DNA of 17,892 nt from CAJWPI01 sp964635015 (GTDB lineage: Bacteria > Pseudomonadota > Gammaproteobacteria > Magnimaribacterales > Magnimaribacteraceae), in assembly GCA_964635015.1 (NCBI GenBank), contig CAZWMS010000030.1:1-17892 (forward strand), written 5' to 3'. Below are positions 8,075 to 14,545 of the stretch, piece by piece (within the stretch, counting starts at the first letter, position 1; each line of letters starts with the position of its first letter). The notes beneath the pieces are model-generated. The model was not told where the DNA came from. It saw only the letters and a program-made list of their open reading frames with translations, and searched no databases. A program made the translations under genes and the position numbers.

Positions 8075-9373
8075 TTATTCTAAGAAAATTAAATTACTGG
8101 CCTGCATTTCATCTGGCTTTAGTTCCTTGGTCTTAATTTGCTTAAATTCTTCAAAATTACCTAAAACTATCTGCCAAACATTTATTTTATCTTGTCCTTC
8201 AATCTGAATAGGGTAAGGACTAAATCCCATTGGAGCAATAGAAAATCCGTATTTGGAATGTCCAAAAAGATGACGATCTACAAAATCTAAATAGTCATGT
8301 AAATTTTCTAAAGTGACCATATCAAAGAAAGCAACTGCACCATCTGTGCTCTTATCCATGCTTATACGTTTAAGCATTTCTGCAGGAAATAAACCCCCAG
8401 TATATCTGGCATTAATTTCAGTAATTAAAATATCATCCCCGTTTATGAAGAAGTCTATTCCACAATTTAAACCTTCTGGACACGAATAGTCCATCTCTCT
8501 TGCATACTCTCCAACTTTTATTAAAATCTCTTGTTGGGAATCTATTAAAGCAAGATTCGCATTGAGGTAATTTCCTACCCAAAGCCCCTGGCTAAAAAGA
8601 ATCTTTCTTGTGTTTGCTATTTTTATTGTCGAATCAGAAATTAGAAGATCGACAGTCATCTCAGTCCATTGAGAATGGTCTAATTTTCTTTGTAAAACCA
8701 ACTCTAAGTCATCTGAATACTCTTTAAGGTATTCTCTTGCAGACATGATTGAATCAACAGAAGTGACATTTCTTGCCCCGGACAAACCCATGACTTTAAG
8801 CATAACTTCAGGTCCATAATTATTTAAGAATTCTGTAACATTTAAATTCTCCAATTCTCTTTTCTTGCAAACCAATGTTTCTGGAACAGGTATGCCAACT
8901 TTTGAGGCATTACGAGCCAAATGCATTTTAGAGTTTATTTTTTGACTCATAGATAATGCATTTGCATCTGTGTGCAAGATCTGATTTGACCTGCTAAGTA
9001 AATGTATTGCTACTAACTCTATGTCCCCTCTTTCCTCTTCTACTCTGTCATAATAAGAATCCATCGGGTAATATTTGGCAGTTTCTAGAGGAACCGGCTC
9101 TATCCCAATTTTGGTAAAAAAAGCGTGATATCTTTTAAGAACTTCCTGCCAATTATCTTTTCTAAATTCTTCATAGAAAGAAGTCATGTCGGATGCTTTT
9201 CCCATGTAAAGAGAAGCAACTTGAAGAGTACACATTAAATTTTTATTTTCTGCATCGTCTGCAAGTTGTTTTGGAGTAAGGTCTTCTCTTAAGAAATGAA
9301 GCTCTAAATCATCAGCAGATAGAGCAAAAAAGACCGGGGAAGTCTGATTAGGAAAGAAAGAGCCTATTTTCAA
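8075..9373 (-). CDS. ATP-grasp family enzyme, substrate unknown
   Basis: A 432-residue protein (from the TTG at 9373) with an ATP-grasp fold in its middle and C-terminal parts. ATP-grasp enzymes join a carboxylate to an amine or similar group through an acyl phosphate. Signs: SKMHLARNASKVGIPVPET (148-166), which starts the fold with Lys149; an ATP-binding Lys193 in VMLKVMGLSGARNV; and the metal site, with Asp307 in CGIDFF and ExN at Glu319 and Asn321 in LITEINARYTGG. The N-terminal 130 residues match nothing I know. No ATG fits the start. A TTG at 9388 is possible, but GGAG (9381-9384) lies exactly 7 bases before the TTG at 9373, so the latter is chosen. The gene begins 30 bases behind tRNA-Asp with no terminator or evident promoter between, so both may share a transcript. 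A peptide or amino-acid ligase role is a guess. Confidence 0.8.
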   Translation of the reverse strand: MKIGSFFPNQTSPVFFALSADDLELHFLREDLTPKQLADDAENKNLMCTLQVASLYMGKASDMTSFYEEFRKDNWQEVLKRYHAFFTKIGIEPVPLETAKYYPMDSYYDRVEEERGDIELVAIHLLSRSNQILHTDANALSMSQKINSKMHLARNASKVGIPVPETLVCKKRELENLNVTEFLNNYGPEVMLKVMGLSGARNVTSVDSIMSAREYLKEYSDDLELVLQRKLDHSQWTEMTVDLLISDSTIKIANTRKILFSQGLWVGNYLNANLALIDSQQEILIKVGEYAREMDYSCPEGLNCGIDFFINGDDILITEINARYTGGLFPAEMLKRISMDKSTDGAVAFFDMVTLENLHDYLDFVDRHLFGHSKYGFSIAPMGFSPYPIQIEGQDKINVWQIVLGNFEEFKQIKTKELKPDEMQASNLIFLE

Positions 9374-9380
9374 AATTTTT

Positions 9381-9384
9381 CTCC
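9381..9384 (-). promoter_or_regulatory. Shine-Dalgarno site deciding the ATP-grasp start
   Basis: GGAG on the minus strand lies 7 bases before a TTG at 9371-9373. It falls inside the longer alternative frame that opens at TTG 9388, for which no upstream ribosome site is visible. Confidence 0.55.
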
Positions 9385-9403
9385 ACAAAACATCAAATAA
9401 TGA

Positions 9404-9481
9404 TGGCGGACCGGACGAGACTCGAACTCGCGACCTCTGCCGTGACAGGGCAGCGTTCTAACCAAACTGAACTACCGGTCC
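9404..9481 (-). tRNA. tRNA-Asp (anticodon GTC)
   Basis: Read on the minus strand, it folds into a full cloverleaf. The acceptor stem GGACCGG pairs with CCGGTCC, with discriminator G and an encoded CCA. The D stem is GTTC with GAAC. The anticodon stem CTGCC pairs with GGCAG around loop CTGTCAC, giving anticodon GTC for aspartate. The T stem GCGAG/CTCGT encloses TTCGAGT. It has its own promoter (perfect TATAAT at 9496-9501 on the same strand) and lies just upstream of the ATP-grasp gene. No direct repeat of its 3' end was seen elsewhere in the window, so nothing suggests use as an integration site here. Confidence 0.97.
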
Positions 9482-9495
9482 TTAAACAAAAAAGC

Positions 9496-9501
9496 ATTAT
9501 A
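9496..9501 (-). promoter_or_regulatory. -10 box of the tRNA-Asp promoter
   Basis: A perfect TATAAT on the minus strand lies 14 bases upstream of the mature tRNA 5' end, placing transcription start only several bases before the tRNA. The -35 position falls inside a 20-bp palindrome and does not match TTGACA. Confidence 0.65.
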
Positions 9502-9511
9502 CCTTTCTTAA

Positions 9512-9531
9512 AGAAACTCTATAGAGTTTCT
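9512..9531. repeat. Perfect 20-bp palindrome over the tRNA-Asp -35 region
   Basis: AGAAACTCTA at 9512-9521 is followed directly by its exact reverse complement at 9522-9531. It has no T-tract typical of a terminator on either strand. On the minus strand it covers the expected -35 position of the tRNA-Asp promoter, and on the plus strand it lies about 110 bases before the exported phosphodiesterase gene. A dimeric regulator site is the simplest reading, but no regulator gene is in the window. Confidence 0.55.
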
Positions 9532-9613
9532 AGCCGTTAAATGAGTTTTTCAATTACCTTCATGAAAAGTCAAAAATTCTTACTCTGTAATTTTTATTCA
9601 GCTATTTATCAGT

Positions 9614-9619
9614 CATAAT
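9614..9619 (+). promoter_or_regulatory. Possible -10 box for the phosphodiesterase/amidohydrolase pair
   Basis: CATAAT matches five of six consensus bases and lies 15 bases before the AGGA ribosome site. The -35 region is a poor T-rich stretch (about 9591-9596), so this is tentative. Confidence 0.3.
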
Positions 9620-9633
9620 GTAATTCTTTTTTT

Positions 9634-9637
9634 AGGA
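9634..9637 (+). promoter_or_regulatory. Shine-Dalgarno site deciding the phosphodiesterase start
   Basis: AGGA touches the first ATG (9638) with no spacing but sits 6 bases before the second ATG (9644). The second is therefore the likelier start; it removes two residues ahead of the signal peptide. Confidence 0.6.
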
Positions 9638-9643
9638 ATGAGT

Positions 9644-10894
9644 ATGAAGCTAAAATATTTAAGTCTTTCAAAAATTTTTATTTTCTTCTTTTGCTCTATT
9701 GCTCTCAGTCATGGACAAGTAAATTTACCTCAAGAAAATGCTTCTCTTTTAAAAAAACAACATTTCCCGAATACTGAGAATTTCCTTACTTTAGTATCTG
9801 ATCTTCACACACATTCTGTCTTTTCTGATGGGCATGTTTGGCCAAATATTAGGGTAGCTGAAGCTCTAAATGATGGAACACAAGTTCTTGCTATAACTGA
9901 ACATATTGAATTTCAACCACACTTAAAGGATTTACCTCATGAAGACAGGAATAGATCTTACGAAGAGGCAAAATTAGCAGCCAAAGAAAAAGATCTTATA
10001 GTCATTAATGGAGCAGAAATAACCAGGGATATGCCCACTGGGCATATCAATGCAATATTTGTTGAAGATGTAAATAAGCTCTTCAAAATAGATAAAAGTA
10101 AAAAAGCAGAAGCAGAAAAAAAAGTTAAAGAAATACTTAAGGAGGGAACGTGGAAGATTGATATAGATGTGCTAAATAAATATGCTCTCACCAGCATGTG
10201 GCCTTCTAAAAAATCTATAAAAGCGGCAAACAAACAGGGGGCTTTCTTGTTTTGGAATCACCCAATGTGGACCATTCAGGCTGATGATGGAATAGCAAGT
10301 CTTAGTGATTTCCATAAAGAAATGATCCAAATGAATCTTTTGCATGGAATTGAAATAGTGAATGGTAATTCATACTCGGAAGAAGCTTTTCAAATTGCCA
10401 TTGATAATGATTTAACTTTAATTGGAACCTCAGATATACATAACCTAATTGAGTGGGATTATCTAAACTCTGGAGGCCACAGACCATCAACCATCATCCT
10501 TGCTAAAAATAAAAATAAAAATTCAATTAGAAACTCCCTTAAATCAGGAAGAACTATAGTATGGTTTAAAAATTCATTGATAGGTCTAAAAAAGAACTTG
10601 TTACCATTACTAGAAGCAAGCTTATTTATCTCACAAGCAGAGTACTTACCCAACTCTAATATTCTTAAGGTTAAAATAGAAAATAAATGTGGGATTGATT
10701 TTAAACTTTTAAATAAATCAAAATATTCCTTCCAAGATAAAACCGATTTAACAGAAATCCCTGCTCATTCAAGTACAGTTGTAGAAATCAAGACTTTAAA
10801 AAAACTAACCTCTATTAATCTTGATATGGTGATTCTTAACACGCTAGTTTCACCAAAAGAAAATGCTAAAATTAACTTGAGTTATAACTTATGA
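9644..10894 (+). CDS. Exported PHP-domain phosphodiesterase (Sb-PDE family)
   Basis: A metal-dependent hydrolase of the PHP (polymerase and histidinol phosphatase) superfamily, 416 residues from the ATG at 9644. An N-terminal signal peptide (MKLKYLSLSKIFIFFFCSIALSHG) implies export to the periplasm. All metal-site motifs are present: His55 and His57 in DLHTH, Asp62 in FSDGHVWP, His87 in ITEHIEF, Glu125 in GAEITR, His134 in PTGHINA, His206 in FWNHP, and Asp264 with His266 in SDIH. The SDGHVWPNIRV and HRPSTIILAK segments fit the Sb-PDE group, whose founder hydrolyses organophosphate diesters. Compared with what I recall of that group there is an extra Lys-rich stretch of about 40 residues between GHINAIF and WNHP. 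The likely role is releasing phosphate or alcohol from diesters. It is followed 18 bases later by an exported amidohydrolase, probably in the same transcript. Confidence 0.85.
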   Translation: MKLKYLSLSKIFIFFFCSIALSHGQVNLPQENASLLKKQHFPNTENFLTLVSDLHTHSVFSDGHVWPNIRVAEALNDGTQVLAITEHIEFQPHLKDLPHEDRNRSYEEAKLAAKEKDLIVINGAEITRDMPTGHINAIFVEDVNKLFKIDKSKKAEAEKKVKEILKEGTWKIDIDVLNKYALTSMWPSKKSIKAANKQGAFLFWNHPMWTIQADDGIASLSDFHKEMIQMNLLHGIEIVNGNSYSEEAFQIAIDNDLTLIGTSDIHNLIEWDYLNSGGHRPSTIILAKNKNKNSIRNSLKSGRTIVWFKNSLIGLKKNLLPLLEASLFISQAEYLPNSNILKVKIENKCGIDFKLLNKSKYSFQDKTDLTEIPAHSSTVVEIKTLKKLTSINLDMVILNTLVSPKENAKINLSYNL

Positions 10895-10912
10895 ATAAAG
10901 CTCGATAAAAAA

Positions 10913-12346
10913 ATGAGGAAAATAAAGTTTTACCTTAAAAGGAAGTTATCTTTTCTAAGTATAAATTTTCTTTTAATTTTTCTTGTTAATTCACTAGAAG
11001 CAAATACACAGAAATATCAAACTCAATTTGAAGAAATTGCTCTTGAAATTTGGAATTATGCAGAATTAGGATATAAGGAATACAAGAGCTCAGAGTTATT
11101 ACAAAAAAGTTTAGAAAAAGAAGGATTCCTCATAAGAAAAGAAGCAGCTGGAATACCCACTGCCTTTATAGCTGAGTTTGGAAAAGGATATCCTGTTATA
11201 GGTATTCTGGGAGAATTCGATGCCCTTCCAGGTATAAATCAAAGCACTTCACCTTTTAGAGAAGAGTTAAAAAACAAAAGTTCTGGTCATGCGTGCGGGC
11301 ATCACTTATTTGGAGCTGCTTCTGCCTGGGCTTCTGTTGCTCTAAAAAATTGGCTTAGTAAAAATAACATAAAGGGAACTATAAGATTCTACGGAACTCC
11401 TGCTGAAGAAGGTGGTTCAGGAAAAGTCTACATGACAAGATCGGGTTTATTCGAAGATGTTGATGTAGTATTACATTGGCACCCTGGTAGTTCTAATAAA
11501 GCAGGAGCAAGGACTTCAAACGCCAATAAATCAGCAAAATTTACCTTCAAAGGTCTTTCTGCTCATGCGGCCAGTGCCCCGGATAAAGGCAGGTCAGCTT
11601 TGGATGGAGTTGAGTCTATGAATATCATGGTGAATATGATGCGAGAACACATACCTCAAGATTCTAGAATTCACTATGTTATTACCAAAGGGGGGCTCGC
11701 TCCAAATGTAATACCGGATACTGCTGAAGTTTATTATTACGTTAGAAATCCTGAAAAGGACTTAGTTGAGTCTCTATTTAAACGTGTTGTAAAAGCTGCT
11801 GAAGGAGCTGCATTAGGTACTGAAACTAATGTGACTTATGAGGTTATGCACGGTAATTATTCTTTGCTCCCTAATGAAACTCTGCAAAGATTAATCCATG
11901 AAAAACTATTAAATAGGGGGGGAATAAAATTCTCCCAGAATGAAATTAAGTATGCTCAAACTATATATGACTCTTTAATTGAGCCAAGCCAAGAAGTTGG
12001 TGATCAAGAAAAAATACTTCCATATAAAATAACCCATGGATACGGCTCAACTGATGTAGGAGATGTAAGTTGGAATGTGCCAACTGGAGGGTTTAATACA
12101 GCAACTTGGGTTCCAGGAACTTCTGCACATTCTTGGCAAGCTATTGCTGCAGGGGGAACTTCTATTGGCCTTAAAGGAATGAAGTTAGCTGCAGAAGTTT
12201 TGTTTGATACCGGTAAGCATATTTATCTAAATAATTCAATTGTTGTAGAAGCTAATAAAGAATTAGAACTAAAGACTGGTAAGGATTTCTCTTATTATCC
12301 TTTGCTAGGAGACAGGGATCCTCCCCTTAAATATAGAGAAAATTAA
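10913..12346 (+). CDS. Exported M20-family amidohydrolase, AbgB-like
   Basis: A 477-residue metallopeptidase-fold amidohydrolase that closely resembles AbgB, the subunit of E. coli p-aminobenzoyl-glutamate hydrolase. Shared segments are HxELGxxEYKS-like NYAELGYKEYKSS (48-60), ILGEFDALPG (98-107), SGHACGHHLFGAAS (124-137), GTPAEEGGSGK (161-171), LHWHP (187-191), STDVGDVSW (379-387) and TSAHSWQ (403-409). Predicted metal ligands are Cys128, His130, Glu166, His190 and His406. Unlike AbgB, it has an N-terminal signal peptide (about residues 1-30, ending NSLEA), so it should act in the periplasm. No AbgA partner is present. The reaction is probably cleavage of an amide bond in a small N-acyl amino acid; p-aminobenzoyl-glutamate is possible but unproven. 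No ribosome site is evident. It follows the phosphodiesterase by 18 bases. Confidence 0.87.
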   Translation: MRKIKFYLKRKLSFLSINFLLIFLVNSLEANTQKYQTQFEEIALEIWNYAELGYKEYKSSELLQKSLEKEGFLIRKEAAGIPTAFIAEFGKGYPVIGILGEFDALPGINQSTSPFREELKNKSSGHACGHHLFGAASAWASVALKNWLSKNNIKGTIRFYGTPAEEGGSGKVYMTRSGLFEDVDVVLHWHPGSSNKAGARTSNANKSAKFTFKGLSAHAASAPDKGRSALDGVESMNIMVNMMREHIPQDSRIHYVITKGGLAPNVIPDTAEVYYYVRNPEKDLVESLFKRVVKAAEGAALGTETNVTYEVMHGNYSLLPNETLQRLIHEKLLNRGGIKFSQNEIKYAQTIYDSLIEPSQEVGDQEKILPYKITHGYGSTDVGDVSWNVPTGGFNTATWVPGTSAHSWQAIAAGGTSIGLKGMKLAAEVLFDTGKHIYLNNSIVVEANKELELKTGKDFSYYPLLGDRDPPLKYREN

Positions 12347-12383
12347 AAATAAGTTATTCCTCTAGTGCAAAAATAAATTTTTG

Positions 12384-12392
12384 TGTTACTAT
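12384..12392 (+). promoter_or_regulatory. Possible extended -10 promoter of the candidate RNA
   Basis: TGTTACTAT reads as TG, one base, then TACTAT, an extended -10 element that needs little of a -35 box. Transcription would start at about 12398-12400, close to or just inside the first predicted stem of the RNA. No good -35 is seen, and the amidohydrolase transcript could also run into this region. Confidence 0.35.
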
Positions 12393-12540
12393 TAATCTGC
12401 GAAACCAAAAACGGATTAGAAGGTGGCAACACCAATATAATAAAGTTAAAGTTTTTGAAGTAGAAGCGAGAGAAAGAAAACATACTAACCAAAAACTCTC
12501 GCCCTGCGAACCAAAGGGACTGAGCCAGTCCCTTTTTTTA
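12393..12540 (+). ncRNA. Candidate structured small RNA with repeated AACCAAA motifs
   Basis: No protein frame covers this stretch, yet it is rich in structure. Hairpin 1: UAAUCUG (12393-12399) pairs with CGGAUUA (12412-12418). Hairpin 2: GGUG (12422-12425) pairs with CACC (12430-12433) around a GCAA tetraloop of the GNRA type. Helix 3: GCGAGAG (12466-12472) pairs with CUCUCGC (12496-12502) around a 23-base A-rich loop. A strong intrinsic terminator then closes the unit. AACCAAA occurs three times (12403-12409, 12487-12493, 12509-12515), the first two in predicted loops and the third in the linker and base of the terminator. CTGCGAA precedes the first and third copies. The next gene on the plus strand is absent, so it is not a leader or riboswitch for a downstream gene in the window. 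It could instead be a structured 3' UTR of the amidohydrolase gene. It matches no RNA family I can name. Confidence 0.5.
12513..12540 (+). terminator. Rho-independent terminator of the candidate RNA
   Basis: A 10-bp perfect stem (12513-12522 AAAGGGACTG with 12526-12535 CAGTCCCTTT) closes a 3-base loop and is followed by four more T residues. On the minus strand the T-tract is short, so it would serve the opposing ABM-fold gene only weakly. Confidence 0.92.
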
Positions 12541-12549
12541 TAGTATCAA

Positions 12550-12963
12550 TTAACTTTTTCTAAAAAGTTCCCACCAGTCTTGGAATATTACCGCATGATC
12601 TAAATCATATTCTTTCGCTAATTCAGGGGCATCTTCTGGAATGGGTTGTATTTCTGTAGATCCTAACTTAGAAGCGCCATCTACAGGATCTAGCCATTCA
12701 AGATCAATATCAGCTATTACACCATCATATTTATTAGCAGCTTCTTCATGGTGATTACTTATTTGATGAGTCATCATAAAATCCAGATAAGAAGGGTAAG
12801 CCAGAAGAGTGTAATAACTTCCTTTTTCCCTTCCTCGCCAGTACTCATAATGGATTACTTTATCTTCATTTGCGTGTGTCTTTTCAAAAAGTTCTCTCGA
12901 TAAATCTTCAAAAAACTCTTCTTTTCCTTCTACAATCTTTATATGTGCCAATAGCGTTGCCAT
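12550..12963 (-). CDS. ABM-fold (antibiotic biosynthesis monooxygenase-like) protein
   Basis: A cytoplasmic protein of 137 residues. The first 90 residues fit the dimeric alpha/beta-barrel ABM domain: a first strand LLAHIKIVEG (4-13), a helix with FFEDLSRELFEKT, the EYWRG and YYTLLAYPS strands, and the His-rich MTHQISNHHEEA segment (64-75). A C-terminal extension of about 45 residues, rich in acidic residues and ending with DWWELFRKS, goes beyond the usual length. Members include cofactor-free monooxygenases and many proteins of unknown role. It starts 9 bases after the P450 stop codon, so the two are surely co-transcribed. A helper role for the P450, as EthD accompanies the EthB P450 in ether degradation, is a guess from arrangement only. 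Confidence 0.75.
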   Translation of the reverse strand: MATLLAHIKIVEGKEEFFEDLSRELFEKTHANEDKVIHYEYWRGREKGSYYTLLAYPSYLDFMMTHQISNHHEEAANKYDGVIADIDLEWLDPVDGASKLGSTEIQPIPEDAPELAKEYDLDHAVIFQDWWELFRKS

Positions 12964-12972
12964 AATAATTTT

Positions 12973-14256
12973 TTATTTATAGGATCTACTGAAATTAAGT
13001 TTTAATTCAAGAGTACCTAACATAATTCCTGGTTGGTGCATAAAGGTATTTCCTTCAGCATAACGGATATCATCACATCTATCTAATATACAATTCCATG
13101 CAATTACTTGTTCTAACCTAGATATTCCTGCTCCAGGACAAACTCTTGGTCCAGCAGAAAAAGTTAGATGCCTAGTAACTGCTTTACGGTCTAATCGTAG
13201 TTCCATGGGACACTCAAATTCACTGGGGTCAACATTCGCAGACGCCCATCTTAAATGGAGTATAGAGCCTTTGGGAACTTTCACCCCTTGAAAAACTTCG
13301 TCTTGACTGGTTTCTCTTGTTGAAAGCCCTTGCGTAGGTGAACGCATTCTCATTGATTCTTCTGTAAATTGACGAATAAGTTTTCTATTATTTTTGAGTT
13401 TTAAGAATAGACCTTCATGTTCGCATAACAGTTGCGCCTGTTCTTCTATTGCATATTGAGTTGTTTCTAGTCCTCCAATAACCATTGCATACACTACTCC
13501 ATTAATTTCAAGGTCTGTTAATTTTCGTCCCAAAGCTTTGTAAGTCACTTCTGTCAAGAAGGTAATCATGTCATTTTTAGGATTTTTGCGTTTATCTTCA
13601 ACTTGGTCTTGAACATATTCTTTGAATCCATCTAATAATTTAAATTGTTCTTCAGCTTGTTCTTGGTTTAATACATTCATATGTCCTTTACCATAAACAT
13701 ATGGTGCTACTTGTGCTTTACCCCATTCTGCGAGTAGTGGAATATCATCTAGTGGAAATCCAAGGACATTAGCCAATACTATTTGAGGAACTGGACGAGC
13801 AAATTCACTTACAAATTCTACTTCATCTTTATTTATCCAATTATCTATTAAATCATTGGCTGTCTTTGTAATCATATCTTTATGACGTTTAGCACCAGGG
13901 CCCACCCAAGGATCTGTGAGTTCTTGTCTGTGAGCCCTCCAAAGTTCCATATTAGGTCTAAGGGTTAACATAGATACGAGCATTGCATTCATTTTAAGTC
14001 TTTCTTTTTCAGATACCTCTGCCATTTTTTTCAAGGGTTGAAGTGTTCCAGGTGGAAATCTTTCAGGATCTTTTACAATCTTAGAAATATCTTCATGTTT
14101 AGATATGATGAAAGCATCATGTTTGGGGGTTGTACCCTCGCCTGGGATTATGTGGACTGGCGCTTCTTTATGAAGAATCTCGTATGCTTCATACCAATGT
14201 TCCTGAGCTCCTGGTGAGAATAAATCTACGTCTTTAAGCGAGACAGGGCACTTCAT
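12973..14256 (-). CDS. Cytochrome P450 (bacterial class I type)
   Basis: A soluble heme-thiolate monooxygenase of 427 residues with no membrane anchor, which would hydroxylate or epoxidise a hydrophobic substrate using electrons from a ferredoxin. Motifs: the I-helix VIGGLETTQ (259-267), with Glu264-Thr265 at the oxygen-activating positions; the ExxR pair Glu300 and Arg303 in EESMRMRSP; and the heme loop FSAGPRVCPGAG (366-377), with Cys373 as the iron ligand. The heme loop has Arg371 where many bacterial P450s have His. The substrate is unknown. No ferredoxin or reductase gene is in the window, so electrons must come from proteins encoded elsewhere. It is preceded by a queH remnant and followed at once by an ABM-fold gene. 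A GAG-type ribosome site lies close to the ATG. Confidence 0.93.
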   Translation of the reverse strand: MKCPVSLKDVDLFSPGAQEHWYEAYEILHKEAPVHIIPGEGTTPKHDAFIISKHEDISKIVKDPERFPPGTLQPLKKMAEVSEKERLKMNAMLVSMLTLRPNMELWRAHRQELTDPWVGPGAKRHKDMITKTANDLIDNWINKDEVEFVSEFARPVPQIVLANVLGFPLDDIPLLAEWGKAQVAPYVYGKGHMNVLNQEQAEEQFKLLDGFKEYVQDQVEDKRKNPKNDMITFLTEVTYKALGRKLTDLEINGVVYAMVIGGLETTQYAIEEQAQLLCEHEGLFLKLKNNRKLIRQFTEESMRMRSPTQGLSTRETSQDEVFQGVKVPKGSILHLRWASANVDPSEFECPMELRLDRKAVTRHLTFSAGPRVCPGAGISRLEQVIAWNCILDRCDDIRYAEGNTFMHQPGIMLGTLELKLNFSRSYK

Positions 14257-14325
14257 TTTACTCAGCGTATGGTTAATCTTTTTTATATCTACTCCTATAT
14301 GATTTTTTCTTTTTTCATTCTAATC

Positions 14326-14526
14326 TTATAGATTGATTGAATCCAATATTGCAAACACTAATATTAGATAGAAATACACCGTGGTTTTGATCTCTGAAGC
14401 AGCTACTGCTTCCATAATCTCTCCTGCACAGGGAGCGCAACAACTATGTGGCAACAAACTGGATTCTCCATTGGGAGTCTTTAGCTTAGGTCTGTTGTAC
14501 TTTTCTGCGTTTAAGCTCTCATTCAT
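14326..14526 (-). pseudogene. queH: Decayed 5' fragment of queH (epoxyqueuosine reductase)
   Basis: The 66-codon frame starts like QueH, the iron-sulfur enzyme for the last step of queuosine synthesis in tRNA. PKLKTPNGESSLLPHSCCAPC (positions 13-33) and the following GEIMEAVAASEIKTTVYFY (34-52) fit its N-terminus, including the adjacent cysteines of the metal site. Intact QueH continues YNPNIHP and reaches about 200 residues or more, with further cysteines. Here the frame leaves the family after YFY and stops 14 codons later. Reading the next frame gives SNI, so loss of about four bases after the FY codons would explain the break. No later QueH segments are seen before the P450 gene. The fragment lies 19 bases after the glucosidase gene on the same strand. 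Expression as a short metal-binding peptide cannot be excluded but seems unlikely. Confidence 0.75.
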
Positions 14527-14545
14527 GCTGATATTCTAATTAAGG

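Noticed and set aside
9404..9481. tRNA-Asp as an attachment site of an integrated element
   Set aside because: No integrase and no direct repeat of the tRNA 3' end was seen in the window, and the adjacent genes look native in composition.
9638..9643. First ATG of the phosphodiesterase as the start
   Set aside because: The AGGA ribosome site directly abuts it, leaving no spacing; the second ATG at 9644 is placed properly.
9958..10653. Minus-strand open frames inside the phosphodiesterase gene
   Set aside because: They oppose a well-supported gene with intact motifs, resemble no known protein and have low-complexity content.
12393..12540. Riboswitch or known RNA (6S, 4.5S, tmRNA, CsrB)
   Set aside because: No gene follows on the plus strand, and the hallmark sequences of these RNAs are missing; the 5' and 3' ends do not pair as in 6S and there are no repeated GGA loops as in CsrB.
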